From positions 1 to 64,000 of the forward strand of contig NZ_NOIN01000009.1 of assembly GCF_014596565.1 (NCBI RefSeq): DNA of 64,000 nucleotides, read 5' to 3'. The translations under genes and the position numbers were made by a program. The notes beneath the pieces are model-generated. The model did not search any database and had not been told where the DNA came from. It saw only the letters and a list, made by a program, of their open reading frames with translations. The DNA comes from Pseudomonas sp. PSB18 (GTDB taxonomy: Bacteria > Pseudomonadota > Gammaproteobacteria > Pseudomonadales > Pseudomonadaceae). Below, piece by piece: positions 33,678-43,331 of this stretch (the first letter of the stretch is position 1; each line of letters opens with the position of its first letter).

Positions 33678-35270
33678 TTACAGCCGGGCATTGTCATCCC
33701 GGATGATGAAGACGGTGTCGGCGTAGCCTGGCAGGATCTGGGAACCGCCCTTGAGCCAGATGATCTTGTTGGCGGCATGGGCGTCCCTGACGGCTTGCGC
33801 GGCGGCGTCGCCGACCTGGGTTTCCAGGTTCATGCCGGTGGTGTTGGGGTTGGTGTGGGTGGGCAGGGACAGCTTTGGGATCCGGGTGCGATGCAGGCTC
33901 ATGAAAAACAGGTAGTCATGCCCTGTTCGCCGAAAGACCAATGCCGGAAAGCTGTTGAAGTTGTTGGGCTCCATGACCGTATAGCCATTACGGGTCAGGA
34001 GGCCGGCCATGAAGCGTTTGAAGTCCACTGTCGAATACGTCGAGAGGAAGAAATCCCACTGGCGCCGGAAACGCATGGGGTCGAAATCAAGCCGGTCCAA
34101 TGTGCCTGTCGTGGACGGGAAGGGCAGCTCGATCGCGCGCGAGGTGCTCGTAACGCCTGAAGAGGTCGGAAGAATCGAGAGCATCAGCAATGGATCGCTC
34201 CATTGCGGGTGCAGTGAAGGGGTGGCTTGTTCCCAACTGTGGAAAATCTGCCGGAGTGCGGTCAGCCCCGCTGCGTCGGCGTAAGTCGAGCTGTTGGCCA
34301 GCTCGAACTGCTTTCTGGCGATGTTTTCCAGGGTCACGGTCGTCACCTCCGGGAAAACGTCCCTGACGTAGGCCGTCAGGGGTTTCTCGAAGGGCAGCCT
34401 GGCGTCGATCTCCCAGTGATTATCCGGTGGGACGCGTATGACAGCCCTGGGCTGTTCGTCAGGTGTATGCCTGAGGATGGCCTCCAGCAGGTCGAAATCA
34501 TAGGCAGGATGACTGGGGGGCTGGATGTAGCTGATCGGGAATTCACGATCCTCCATGCGGCTCATCACCTTGTAGTGAATATCGTTCACCGTGATGAAAT
34601 GAGGCCGTGTGAGCGTGGGCTTGAACGCCCAGTCCCGCCTGAATACCGCCGGGCCTTGCACAGCGGGTTCGTTTTGCGGAGGCGACGTTGTGCGCTGGCG
34701 CTTGGGCGCGGGCCCTTCGGAGGGCTCATCGTCCGACAGGCTGTGGAGGGTAATGGTCTGCGGGGAGTCACTGGTGTCTGTCTCGACGGGCTGGGCAACC
34801 CGCCGCCACAGGAGACTGCCTTCCACCTGTTCCAGGCGTGGTCCGGAGGCGATGAGTTCGGTGCTTGATCGGGCCCGGTAGTTCTGTTCGGCATCGCGAC
34901 CCAGCAATACCGTTGCACCGTCTTCCAGCTCGACGTATGTGCGTGTCCTGAACGTCCGGATGCCGGAGGTCGCGTCTGGCGCCGATAACAAGGGGACCAG
35001 TTCGGGTGAAAGGTGGTAACTGTCCAGCGACACCGGGGCGGCCTCACCTTGGGCGGACGCCTGTTGTGTGATTTCGGATACCTGGAAGGTCGTAGGCTGG
35101 GGTTCTGACGCTTCGGTGTGTCTTCCCGACGGCGAGACGGATGCCTGGCCCGTTCCTTCCGTCCTGGTGGGACTCCTGGGCGAACCTTCCGGCGTTGTAT
35201 CGCGACTGGTGCGGGATGTATCGGAGGAGGAAGTTGGGATATTGGGGCGGGTATTTTTTCTTGGACTCAT
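33678..35270 (-). CDS. Ser/Thr/Pro-rich protein of unknown function, toxin-associated
   Basis: 530 residues. The first ~75 residues are disordered and rich in Ser, Thr, Pro, Arg and Gly (SSSDTSRTSRDTTPEGSPRS), like the secretion or translocation tails of effectors. A second low-complexity linker (LSDDEPSEGPAPKRQRTTSP) precedes the folded part. The last ~300 residues form a globular region I do not recognise, with LVFRRTGHDYLFFMSLHR and WLKGGSQILPGYADTVF. It follows the Mcf-like toxin gene on the same strand after 150 bases and a hairpin. A secreted effector or toxin accessory role is inferred only from context and composition. Confidence 0.7.
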   Translation of the reverse strand: MSPRKNTRPNIPTSSSDTSRTSRDTTPEGSPRSPTRTEGTGQASVSPSGRHTEASEPQPTTFQVSEITQQASAQGEAAPVSLDSYHLSPELVPLLSAPDATSGIRTFRTRTYVELEDGATVLLGRDAEQNYRARSSTELIASGPRLEQVEGSLLWRRVAQPVETDTSDSPQTITLHSLSDDEPSEGPAPKRQRTTSPPQNEPAVQGPAVFRRDWAFKPTLTRPHFITVNDIHYKVMSRMEDREFPISYIQPPSHPAYDFDLLEAILRHTPDEQPRAVIRVPPDNHWEIDARLPFEKPLTAYVRDVFPEVTTVTLENIARKQFELANSSTYADAAGLTALRQIFHSWEQATPSLHPQWSDPLLMLSILPTSSGVTSTSRAIELPFPSTTGTLDRLDFDPMRFRRQWDFFLSTYSTVDFKRFMAGLLTRNGYTVMEPNNFNSFPALVFRRTGHDYLFFMSLHRTRIPKLSLPTHTNPNTTGMNLETQVGDAAAQAVRDAHAANKIIWLKGGSQILPGYADTVFIIRDDNARL

Positions 35271-35405
35271 TGGGTAGTTGGCTCTTGGATATCAATAATG
35301 AATATGACTTGAAGCTGAAGGCTGATCTTTGCCTTGAAGATGTTCTTGGAAAGTGCTCGCGCAGGTGCACTACATATATATTGCGTTTGAACTAAATATT
35401 GGGAA

Positions 35406-35431
35406 AACCCTGCATAAGACTATGCAGGGTT
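35406..35431 (-). terminator. hairpin at the end of the toxin gene
   Basis: 11-bp perfect stem AACCCTGCATA / TATGCAGGGTT (35406-35416 with 35421-35431) with loop AGAC. On the minus strand it is followed by TTTT. The toxin's TAG stop (35422-35420) lies inside the hairpin. Confidence 0.7.
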
Positions 35432-38400
35432 GGAAAGGACTTTGTCCGGTGAGAGCGTCCAATTCATATCAGGCATTCTTGCGGCAAATGTCGGGCCCAG
35501 AATGATTGCCTTTGCGAGCATCAACGACTTGCTCGGCGTTAAGTCCTCCACCAACTTGGTGCATTGTTCCCGCAATAAACGCAGTGCCTCATCGCCCAAC
35601 GGGGGATGTTGACCGAGGCCTTCCCGGGCCACTTCCTGATAGATCTGGAGATGGTGGTTGCACAAGTTTGTTTTTCTAAGATCCAGCGCTGTAATGACGC
35701 GAGATTTATTTGTATCCAGGGTCCACTTGCGTGTCTTGAGGTGATAGCTCAAGGTGCCGGGAGTGCCATCCTTGACGGCAACATTGAAGACCCTCAATTG
35801 TTCGGACGACAACCTGGAAAGTTCCACGGGCAACGCTGCATCGGGGCCGAGCGTGGGCGCGAAATATCGGCCATCCAGTGCTTCTACATAAACGCTCTCG
35901 AACAAGCTGTCGACTGCATACACGACACCCTGTGCGGTGATAACGCGTATCTGGTCCACAAGGTCATCCACTTCATAAGCGGGAAGATGAATGACCGTTC
36001 CGCCGATTTGCAGCAGGTTGGAAGCCAGTTTGATCTCGACCTGGCCGAGGTGCGTAGCGTCGAATTCCCACAGGGAGGCCCGAGGTAATCGGGGGTTGGC
36101 GCTGGCCAGCGCGCCTGGCGTGGAGAGGCGTAGCGTCATGTTCGGGCCCAGGTGGACAAGGTAGGTGGAGCCTTGGCCAATCAGGACTTCGACCCCCGTT
36201 TGTACGGCGGCTGAAGTGAGCAGGGCGCAGGTCGCCCGGTTGCCCATGTAATAAGGCTTTTTATCCAAGGGCTGAAGATAGGCGTATTTCTTTTTTGTCG
36301 GCGTGAGTGGCAGTGGTATTTCCGCTTTCCATTTCACCGGATCCTTGTCGATGAACGTCCTGTCCAGTAACAGCCCATAGTCGGGGGTGGGTAGGGCCAG
36401 ACGGTAGGATGAGCCGTCATTCGTGACCAGGATCACCGTATGATTCGGATCGAGGGCGGAAAATGCGCGTCGCCCCGTGGCGGTTTTTCGTGCGGTATAA
36501 CGCTCATCGGAACTGGCGAGGTTGTTCAGGATGACCCGGCAGTTGCCAAAGTGCAGCGTCAGGTCACATTCACCATATTTCACCGTGTCCGATTCATCTC
36601 CCTGAATGACATAGGCGTTGTAATGGGCCTCGATCCGTGTCAATTCGGAGTGGATGTAGTCCAGGTGGAGTGTGGTGGAGTATTCACTTTTTTGTTTGAC
36701 GCTGAGCGTGGTGAGTTCAACCAGACGGGAAACGTAATAGCTCGTATCTTTGTCGTGGGCGATCGATTGTTCGCTTCGATCGTTGAGGATGGCCGGGTTC
36801 CGTGGCGTTCCTTGTTGCACCATGACGGCTTCGATGGCGAGCGGGCGACCCTGCTCGAGACTGTCGGGCAGGTCGGGTACCCAATGAAAACCATCTTTTG
36901 TGATGAACGTCAGTTTGTTGTTTTGTAAGGATCGCGGATACGCAGTATCGCCGTAGACATTGTTGACGGTGACCTTGCGCACGTCCCAATCGTTTGAATC
37001 GAAGCGTGAAACCAGCACCAGGTTGCCTGCTTCAATGGCCCAGCTTTCAATCAGATCCGCTCGCCAGTCCAGTGCGATGACGCTGTTATCCACGCCGTCT
37101 TCAGTAATCGATACATGACCCGGTTTATGGGCGATGGCATAGACATCCTCGCCAGGGCCACCGGCGGCGTCGCGGTTATGACCCCCGAGGATGGAGATCT
37201 GGTCGTCTCCCGCGCCGGCCTCGATTGAATCGTTGCCACGGGATTTGATGATGTTCGGGCCGGCCGTACCTTTGATGACGCTGGCCCCGCCGTCGAGCAG
37301 TTCGACCTGTTCAATGCTCTCAAGGAGGGTAGGGCGATAGGCGCCGTTCGCTGTTCCATGAGGGGCCTGGATGATGACGCTGACTTGCCCGGCGGCCAGA
37401 TCGACCTGATAACCCAATCGCGGCGTCTGACTGTCGCTGGCACCTCCCGCCAGGATCAGCGTGTCATTGCCTGCGCCCCCCATCAGGCGGTTAGGTCGGG
37501 ACGCCCGGTTCCTGGCGACGATCTCGGGCGCCCCCTCGAAAATGAACACATCATCCTTCGCACCGCCGGTCAGTGCCTTGACGCCTGCCCCGTAACGGAA
37601 GACGTTTGGCTTGTTTTCAACGCCTAGAACGGTGTCGTTGCCGCCGCCGATGGACCAATGGATACCTTTGTGGTCGGCCGCCGTTCCAATGACTGCGCCG
37701 GGCGTCTCAGCCGTTACGCCGCTGCGCGCATCGATCCAGTCATCGCTGCCCTTGATCCGGGGACGCACGGAAGTTGCCTGATACCTTTCCCCGGTCCACC
37801 AACTCCGGGTGTTGTAGGTCACCCGTTGGAGTTCTACGGTGAACTTGCCGTTTACGATCGCTTCGGTGCTGTCTTTCAACGGTCCCTTGAGCAAGTTCAA
37901 GGCATTGGCCTGGAGTCGCTTCGTCTGTTCAGCGGTCGCCTTGGCGATGGTGTAGCGGTTCTGGATATCGTCATCGGGGCTGATCGTCCAGAAGGCGAAC
38001 CAGCCCGTGCGGAGGCGCTCATGGACGGTGAGTTGGATGTAGTCGTCGATTTCATCGACTTGACGGATCGCGCCCCAGATCTGTGCACCGACCACCAGGA
38101 TAAGCCCTGCGGCCAGGCCCGCAGGCCCCGCTGATGTAAACCCTGCCAGCGCCGCGACCCCAATGGTCACGGCCATGGCGGCACTGGTCACGCTCAAGGC
38201 AGCGTTGACATAGTGATCGGTGGCCTCGCGGCCGGTGGCGCCGGCGGCGGCCTTGAACGAGTCCACTGCGGCGACGATATCGAAAGGCAGTGTGAGCACG
38301 CTGGCAATCAGGCCGCTTCCCCGGGCCAGCCGGATGGCGAAGGTCGTTTTGGCAAAGTCCCCCAGGGAGCGCTGGCCGGCCTTGATCATCTGGGTGGCTT

Positions 38401-39145
38401 GGCGGGTGACCAGCGCTTCGACCCCGATGGACGCCACCTCGGCGGCCACGCTGGTCCCGTTGAACAGGGTCTGGTAGGCGTCCTTGTTCCGGATGGCGTC
38501 TTGCAGGCCTCGCAAGCCGCTGTAGATGCCGAAGGCCTGAAGCCCCAGGCCCGTGGGAATGAGCACCTGGCTCTTGGTCAGGTTGATCCAACTGGATGAC
38601 CGCTGCACAAGTGCTTGGGTGTCGAGGTGCTGGGCCGCTTTCAAAAGCCTTTCAAGCGTGCTCCGATAACGGCTCGGCTCAGCCTGGGTTCCAGAGGGTT
38701 CCCGCAACAGTGATTGCGCGGTGCGTGACCGTTGGCTGGCCATTTCGAACAGCAACGTGGGCAGCCGATAGTCGTTTGCGTCGGCGGTGAGTCTTATACG
38801 GGTTTCGACATCACGGGCATTGAACTGCAGTGAGTTCAGGAAAAAGCGATTGGGAATGCGAAAAAAAGTGTTCTCGCCGTTGAGGGGCTGTCCATCGGTT
38901 GTTGCGCCGAGTGCATTCAGGGCTGAACGGGTGACGGCCACGGAGCCGATGTGGAACGGGCCGTAAAGTTTATCCACAACTTCAAGTTGCGCCTGTCGCT
39001 GCTTGAGTTCTGAACTGAGCTGCGATTGATCGGCAACTTCGAAATCGAGCGTTTCGGTTGTGTGCGCATTGGCGTGCAAACCTATATCCGTAATGACGAT
39101 GCCATGTTCGGCAGAAACGGAGGGGGGCTGAATAACCTTGGCCAT
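35420..39145 (-). CDS. large RTX-like toxin related to the Mcf/FitD C-terminal region
   Basis: 1241 residues, no Sec signal. After an N-terminal ~200-residue segment comes a long Ala/Gly/Val-rich hydrophobic stretch (about residues 210-360, including AAMAVTIGVAALAGFTSAGP) that resembles the pore-forming segment of TcdA/TcdB and Mcf/FitD insecticidal toxins. It is followed by DDYIQLTVHERLRTGWFAFW and glycine/aspartate-rich RTX-type repeats (GGGNDTVLG, GGAKDDVFIF, GGAGNDTLIL, GAGDDQISI, about residues 500-660) that should bind calcium. The C-terminal ~550 residues are beta-rich. The Mcf/FitD relation is from remembered sequence features. AAGGA precedes the ATG. It sits between purine-catabolism genes where I recall none in relatives. 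Confidence 0.75.
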   Translation of the reverse strand: MAKVIQPPSVSAEHGIVITDIGLHANAHTTETLDFEVADQSQLSSELKQRQAQLEVVDKLYGPFHIGSVAVTRSALNALGATTDGQPLNGENTFFRIPNRFFLNSLQFNARDVETRIRLTADANDYRLPTLLFEMASQRSRTAQSLLREPSGTQAEPSRYRSTLERLLKAAQHLDTQALVQRSSSWINLTKSQVLIPTGLGLQAFGIYSGLRGLQDAIRNKDAYQTLFNGTSVAAEVASIGVEALVTRQATQMIKAGQRSLGDFAKTTFAIRLARGSGLIASVLTLPFDIVAAVDSFKAAAGATGREATDHYVNAALSVTSAAMAVTIGVAALAGFTSAGPAGLAAGLILVVGAQIWGAIRQVDEIDDYIQLTVHERLRTGWFAFWTISPDDDIQNRYTIAKATAEQTKRLQANALNLLKGPLKDSTEAIVNGKFTVELQRVTYNTRSWWTGERYQATSVRPRIKGSDDWIDARSGVTAETPGAVIGTAADHKGIHWSIGGGNDTVLGVENKPNVFRYGAGVKALTGGAKDDVFIFEGAPEIVARNRASRPNRLMGGAGNDTLILAGGASDSQTPRLGYQVDLAAGQVSVIIQAPHGTANGAYRPTLLESIEQVELLDGGASVIKGTAGPNIIKSRGNDSIEAGAGDDQISILGGHNRDAAGGPGEDVYAIAHKPGHVSITEDGVDNSVIALDWRADLIESWAIEAGNLVLVSRFDSNDWDVRKVTVNNVYGDTAYPRSLQNNKLTFITKDGFHWVPDLPDSLEQGRPLAIEAVMVQQGTPRNPAILNDRSEQSIAHDKDTSYYVSRLVELTTLSVKQKSEYSTTLHLDYIHSELTRIEAHYNAYVIQGDESDTVKYGECDLTLHFGNCRVILNNLASSDERYTARKTATGRRAFSALDPNHTVILVTNDGSSYRLALPTPDYGLLLDRTFIDKDPVKWKAEIPLPLTPTKKKYAYLQPLDKKPYYMGNRATCALLTSAAVQTGVEVLIGQGSTYLVHLGPNMTLRLSTPGALASANPRLPRASLWEFDATHLGQVEIKLASNLLQIGGTVIHLPAYEVDDLVDQIRVITAQGVVYAVDSLFESVYVEALDGRYFAPTLGPDAALPVELSRLSSEQLRVFNVAVKDGTPGTLSYHLKTRKWTLDTNKSRVITALDLRKTNLCNHHLQIYQEVAREGLGQHPPLGDEALRLLREQCTKLVEDLTPSKSLMLAKAIILGPTFAARMPDMNWTLSPDKVLSNPA

Positions 39146-39241
39146 TGTGAACGTCCTTGTTCAACGATGATTAAATGGCCCTCTATGTAAGATGTTTTCC
39201 TGAACGGTGTATATCGATGGGTTGTTGCCTCGTTTTGCCAC

Positions 39242-39871
39242 TCAGTGGGCGGACAATAAAGACGCCGCGCCTGCGCCCCCGAACAAGCCTGCACTGATGC
39301 GGTTGAACCAGCTCTGGCCTTTACCCGTACGCAGATACCGCGCCGCACCGTGGGCGCCGAGGCCATAGGCCAGCTTGCAGAGCAGGTCGAGGACGGTCCA
39401 GGTGGCGATCATGATCAGCAGTTGGGGCAGGAACGGTTGCCCGGCGCTCAGGAACTGCGGCAGGAAAGCGGCGAAGAACAGGATGTCTTTCGGGTTGCTG
39501 GCGCCCAGCACGAATGCCCGGCCAAACAGTGCGCGGAAGCGTGGGACGGCGGCGGCCTGGGGTACTTCGGCGCCTTGGGCGGGCTGTCGCGATTGCTGCC
39601 AGCTCTGCCAGGCCAGGTAGAACAGGTACAGCGCCCCGACGATCTTCAGGGCACTGAACAATTTCTCCGAGGCCAGCAGCAATGCCCCGAGTCCCAGCGC
39701 CGAGGCGCTCAACAAGCAGATCGAGGCGATCACCCCACCCAGGAATGCCGGATACGAGCGACGCAGGCCGTAGTTCAGGCTGTTGCCGATCATCAATAAC
39801 GACAGGGGGCCGGGGATGAGAATCACCACCAGCGCGGCGCCACTGAACAACAGCCAGGTTTCCAGATTCAT
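39242..39871 (-). CDS. LysE/RhtB family amino-acid exporter
   Basis: 209 residues, about six helices, starting MNLETWLLFSGAALVVILIPGPLSLLMI with the family GPLSLL motif; FVLGASNPKDILFFAAFLPQF is also typical. ATG at 39871 is used, not the longer frame to 39979. It exports amino acids or analogues across the inner membrane. Located 96 bases upstream of the toxin gene; no functional link is evident. Confidence 0.9.
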   Translation of the reverse strand: MNLETWLLFSGAALVVILIPGPLSLLMIGNSLNYGLRRSYPAFLGGVIASICLLSASALGLGALLLASEKLFSALKIVGALYLFYLAWQSWQQSRQPAQGAEVPQAAAVPRFRALFGRAFVLGASNPKDILFFAAFLPQFLSAGQPFLPQLLIMIATWTVLDLLCKLAYGLGAHGAARYLRTGKGQSWFNRISAGLFGGAGAASLLSAH

Positions 39872-39933
39872 TGCTTTGCTCCTGATGTACAAAAGCCTCA
39901 CCCGATGGGTGAGGCGGGTGGATACGGTGTCCC

Positions 39934-41283
39934 TTACAAGAAGATGAACTTGGCGATGAAGATCGCGCAGAGCACCCACAGGCTGACAGAAATTTCCTTG
40001 CGTTTACCGGTGCCGGCCTTGAGTACCACATAGGTGATGAAACCCAGTGCGATACCGTCGGCGACCGAAAAGGTCAGGGGCATCATGATCGCCGTGACGA
40101 TGGCCGGAATGCTGTCGGTCGGCTCGTCCCATTCGATATGGGCCATGCCGCCCATCATCAGCATGGCGACGTAGATCAAGGCACCGGCGGTGGCGTAGGC
40201 CGGGATCATCCCGGCCAGTGGCGCGAAGAACATGGCGGCAATAAATAGCACGCCGACGGTCACTGCCGTAAGCCCCGTCCGGCCTCCCGCCGCGACACCG
40301 GCAGCACTTTCCACGTAGCTGGTCACCGGTGGCACGCCGACCATGGCGCCGAACACGCTGGAAGCGCTGTCGGCCTTCAGGGCGCGGGAGAGGTTCTCGA
40401 TCCGGCCATCGGCCTTCACCAGCCCGGCACGCTGGGCCACGCCCATCAAGGTGCCGGCGGTGTCGAACATATGCACGAACAGGAAGGCCAGCACCACGCT
40501 GATCATGCTGACGTTGAACACGCCGGCTACATCCATCGCCATCCAGGTCGGTGCCAGGCTCGGTGGCGTCGACATCACACCATTGTATTGCACCAGGCCT
40601 AGGCCCCAGCCGGCCAGGGTCACGGCGATGATGCTGATCAGGATCGCGCCGAATACCCGGTGATAACTGAGCACGGCAATCATCAGGAAGCACACGGCGG
40701 CGAGCAGCGGGCCGGGTTCACGCAACGAGCCGAGCTTGATCAGGGTGGCGGGGCTGTCGACGATGATCCCGGCGGTCTTCAGGCCGATCAGTCCGAGGAA
40801 CAGCCCGACCCCCGCACCCATGGCGAATCGCAGGCTCACCGGAATGCTGTTGAGCAGCCACTCACGAACCCGTGACAGGGTCAGGATCATGAACAACACG
40901 CCGGAAATGAACACTGCGCCCAACGCGGTTTCCCAGTTGTAGCCCATGGTGCCGACCACCGTGTAGGTGAAGAAGGCATTCAGGCCCATGCCCGGTGCCA
41001 GGCCCACCGGCCAGTTGGCGTACAGGCCCATCAACAGGCAACCCAGAGCGGCGGCGATGCAGGTGGCGACGAACGCCGCGCCGTGGTCGATGCCGGCATC
41101 GGCCATGATGTTGGGGTTGACGAAAATGATGTAGGCCATGGTGATGAAGGTCGTCAGGCCGGCGATCAGCTCGGTCTTCACCGTGGTGCCATGCACGCTG
41201 AGTTTGAAGATGCGCTCCAGCCAGCCACGGCTTGATGGCGGCGAGAGGTCCAGCGTCCGGGCTTCGGGTTTGCGGCTTTCCAC
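39934..41283 (-). CDS. NCS2 purine permease, AzgA-like
   Basis: 449 residues, about 12 helices, GTG start with GAGGAG upstream. TTFITMAYIIFVNPNIMADAG and the GVPPVTSYVESAAGVAAGGRTG loop are AzgA-family signatures. It imports hypoxanthine, guanine, adenine or a related purine with H+. A TTGTATACAA site at 41424 matches those at the urate cluster, so it is probably co-regulated as the pathway's uptake system. Confidence 0.9.
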   Translation of the reverse strand: MESRKPEARTLDLSPPSSRGWLERIFKLSVHGTTVKTELIAGLTTFITMAYIIFVNPNIMADAGIDHGAAFVATCIAAALGCLLMGLYANWPVGLAPGMGLNAFFTYTVVGTMGYNWETALGAVFISGVLFMILTLSRVREWLLNSIPVSLRFAMGAGVGLFLGLIGLKTAGIIVDSPATLIKLGSLREPGPLLAAVCFLMIAVLSYHRVFGAILISIIAVTLAGWGLGLVQYNGVMSTPPSLAPTWMAMDVAGVFNVSMISVVLAFLFVHMFDTAGTLMGVAQRAGLVKADGRIENLSRALKADSASSVFGAMVGVPPVTSYVESAAGVAAGGRTGLTAVTVGVLFIAAMFFAPLAGMIPAYATAGALIYVAMLMMGGMAHIEWDEPTDSIPAIVTAIMMPLTFSVADGIALGFITYVVLKAGTGKRKEISVSLWVLCAIFIAKFIFL

Positions 41284-41607
41284 AGCGAGTACTCCTCAAC
41301 AGTTTTATTGTTATTTCCAGCGTCGCAGGCCTTGCGGGGGGAGGCTTGCGCGCCTTGAGGCAGGTAAGGCTGGCGAAGTAGTTGACCTGGTGGTCAGAAA
41401 CTCGCACGAAGCGAATTATGCTTTTGTATACAAATAAAGCAAATAATGTTTTCTGTTTTGTGGACGAAATGTCCGGCGATAGGGATATATCGCCTGGGAG
41501 GGCGCTATCGCGGGCAAGCCTTGCTCCCACAGATAGGGATCATCTTGTGGGAGCAAGGCTTGCCCGCGATGGCGATAGCCCGAGCCATGCATGACTTGAG
41601 TTGGATC
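41284..41607. promoter_or_regulatory. control region of the purine permease with a GntR-type palindrome
   Basis: 324 bases between the permease and the MarR gene. TTGTATACAA lies at 41424-41433 inside TTTTGTATACAAAT, 140 bases upstream of the permease start. A REP doublet follows at 41502-41574. Confidence 0.6.
41502..41574. repeat. inverted REP pair, variant TGTGGGAGCAAGGC class
   Basis: Facing units at 41502-41531 and 41544-41574 with the variant centre GGGCAAGCCTTGCTCC. Confidence 0.88.
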
Positions 41608-42054
41608 TCAGTCGACGGATACCTGACCCTTGCCCAACGCCATATTCACCGCCAACCACCCATTCACCGCCGCTTCCCCGGCCTCGGCAAACACCCGCTC
41701 CAGCAATTTCACCTGCTCGCGCCGCAACGCCTGTTCGAACCGCGCACCTTCTTCAGTCAACTCCAGCAGCCGCTTACGCTTGTCGGTCTCGGACGCGACG
41801 CTGTTGACCAGATGCATTTCCATCAATTGCCGCAAGGGCATGTTCAGGGCCTGCTTGGTGACGCCCAGCAGGGCCAGCAGCTCTTTCATACTGAGTGAGG
41901 GATACCGGGCGATGAAAAAAACGATGCGCTGGTGCACCCGGCTCAACCCACGACGCTCGAGCATTTCATCGGCCTTGGCGGTGAACGCCTGGTAGCCGAA
42001 GAAAAACGCTTCCATGGCCATTTGCTGGGAAGTCGGGTTTTTAAGGTCAAGCAT
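41608..42054 (-). CDS. MarR-family transcriptional regulator
   Basis: 148 residues with a winged helix (LSMKELLALLGVTKQALNMPLRQLMEMHLV) and the wing ETDKRKRLLELTEEG. Divergent from the aminotransferase at 42137 with 82 bases between, so it probably controls that gene and itself. Confidence 0.9.
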   Translation of the reverse strand: MLDLKNPTSQQMAMEAFFFGYQAFTAKADEMLERRGLSRVHQRIVFFIARYPSLSMKELLALLGVTKQALNMPLRQLMEMHLVNSVASETDKRKRLLELTEEGARFEQALRREQVKLLERVFAEAGEAAVNGWLAVNMALGKGQVSVD

Positions 42055-42136
42055 ATTGACGTATCCAGAAAGATCGGAGTAATTTCGGTCAATCAGTTTG
42101 ACTCATTTCCCCAATGCCTCGCTACAGGTGGTCCTC

Positions 42137-43303
42137 ATGGCTTTTTCCGAACGTGTCTCGCGCCTCAAAAGTTCTTTGATTCGAGAAATCCTCGCGGCGG
42201 CCCAACGCCCTGAGGTGATGTCGTTCGCCGGCGGTCTGCCCGCCGAAGCCATGCTGCCGAAAGTGGAGTGGGACTCCATGCCCCTGGCCATGGGCCAATA
42301 CGGCATGAGCGAAGGGGAGCCGGCGCTGCGCGAAGCCTTGGCGGCGCAGGCACGGGCACTGGGCCTGGCTTGTGAGGCGAATCAGGTGCTGGTGGTCAGC
42401 GGCTCGCAGCAGACCCTCGACCTGGCGGCGAAGCTGTACATCGACGTCGGCACCGAGATCATGCTGGAGGCGCCGACCTACCTGGCGGCGCTGCAGATTT
42501 TCCAGCTGTTCGGCGCCAACTGCATCACGGTCCCCCTGCAGGCCGATGGCCCGGACCTGAAGCAGTTGCGGGCGCGTCTGGAACAGCATCGGCCGGCGTT
42601 CATCTACCTGATCCCCACGTTCCAGAACCCGTCGGCGGTGCGCTACAGCGAGGCCAAGCGCGACGCGGTGGCGGCCTTGCTGGATGAGTTCGGTGTGACC
42701 CTGATCGAAGACGAACCCTACCGCGAACTGACCTTCGACGGCGGCAGCGCCACGCCGATTGTCAGTCGCTTGAAGAAAGCCAGTTGGATCTACACCGGCA
42801 CCGTGTCGAAAACCCTGCTGCCGGGGCTGCGGGTCGGTTACCTGATTGCCAGCCCTGACCTGTTCCCGCATCTGTTGCGGCTCAAGCAATCGGCGGATCT
42901 GCACACCAATCGCATCGGCCAATGGCAGGCGTTGCAGTGGATCGGCAGCGAGAAGTACCGCAGCCACCTCGGCGAGTTGAGGGATTTCTACCGGGAGCGT
43001 CGTGACCGCTTCCAGGCCGCGTTGCACACGCATTTTGCCGACATTGCGGACTGGAACATGCCTCAGGGCGGGCTGTTTTTCTGGTTGACCCTCAAGCAGC
43101 CGCTGGACACCCGCACGCTGCTCGCTGCCGCGCTGGAGGCAGATGTCGCGTTCATGCCGGGAGAGCCGTTCTTCCCCGAGCCGGACCGGCACCTGGGGCA
43201 CTTGCGGCTGAACTTCAGCCACATCGATCCGGCGCGGCTGGATGAAGGGCTGAGGCGGTTGGCGGGGGTGGTGCGGGCGGCGTTGGCTGCCGAGGCGGCG
43301 TGA
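42137..43303 (+). CDS. PLP-dependent aminotransferase, class I/II
   Basis: 388 residues from ATG 42137 (MAFSERVSRLKSSLIREIL) with AGGTGG upstream. Fold type I: FAGGLPAEAMLP substrate region, the DEPYREL cofactor Asp region, and the PLP lysine in GTVSKTLLPGLRVGYL. It resembles 2-aminoadipate or aromatic/branched-chain aminotransferases related to MocR proteins but lacks the DNA-binding domain. The substrate cannot be told. Confidence 0.88.
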   Translation: MAFSERVSRLKSSLIREILAAAQRPEVMSFAGGLPAEAMLPKVEWDSMPLAMGQYGMSEGEPALREALAAQARALGLACEANQVLVVSGSQQTLDLAAKLYIDVGTEIMLEAPTYLAALQIFQLFGANCITVPLQADGPDLKQLRARLEQHRPAFIYLIPTFQNPSAVRYSEAKRDAVAALLDEFGVTLIEDEPYRELTFDGGSATPIVSRLKKASWIYTGTVSKTLLPGLRVGYLIASPDLFPHLLRLKQSADLHTNRIGQWQALQWIGSEKYRSHLGELRDFYRERRDRFQAALHTHFADIADWNMPQGGLFFWLTLKQPLDTRTLLAAALEADVAFMPGEPFFPEPDRHLGHLRLNFSHIDPARLDEGLRRLAGVVRAALAAEAA

Positions 43304-43331
43304 GGCGGTGGGGCTTGTGGTGAGCGGGCCG

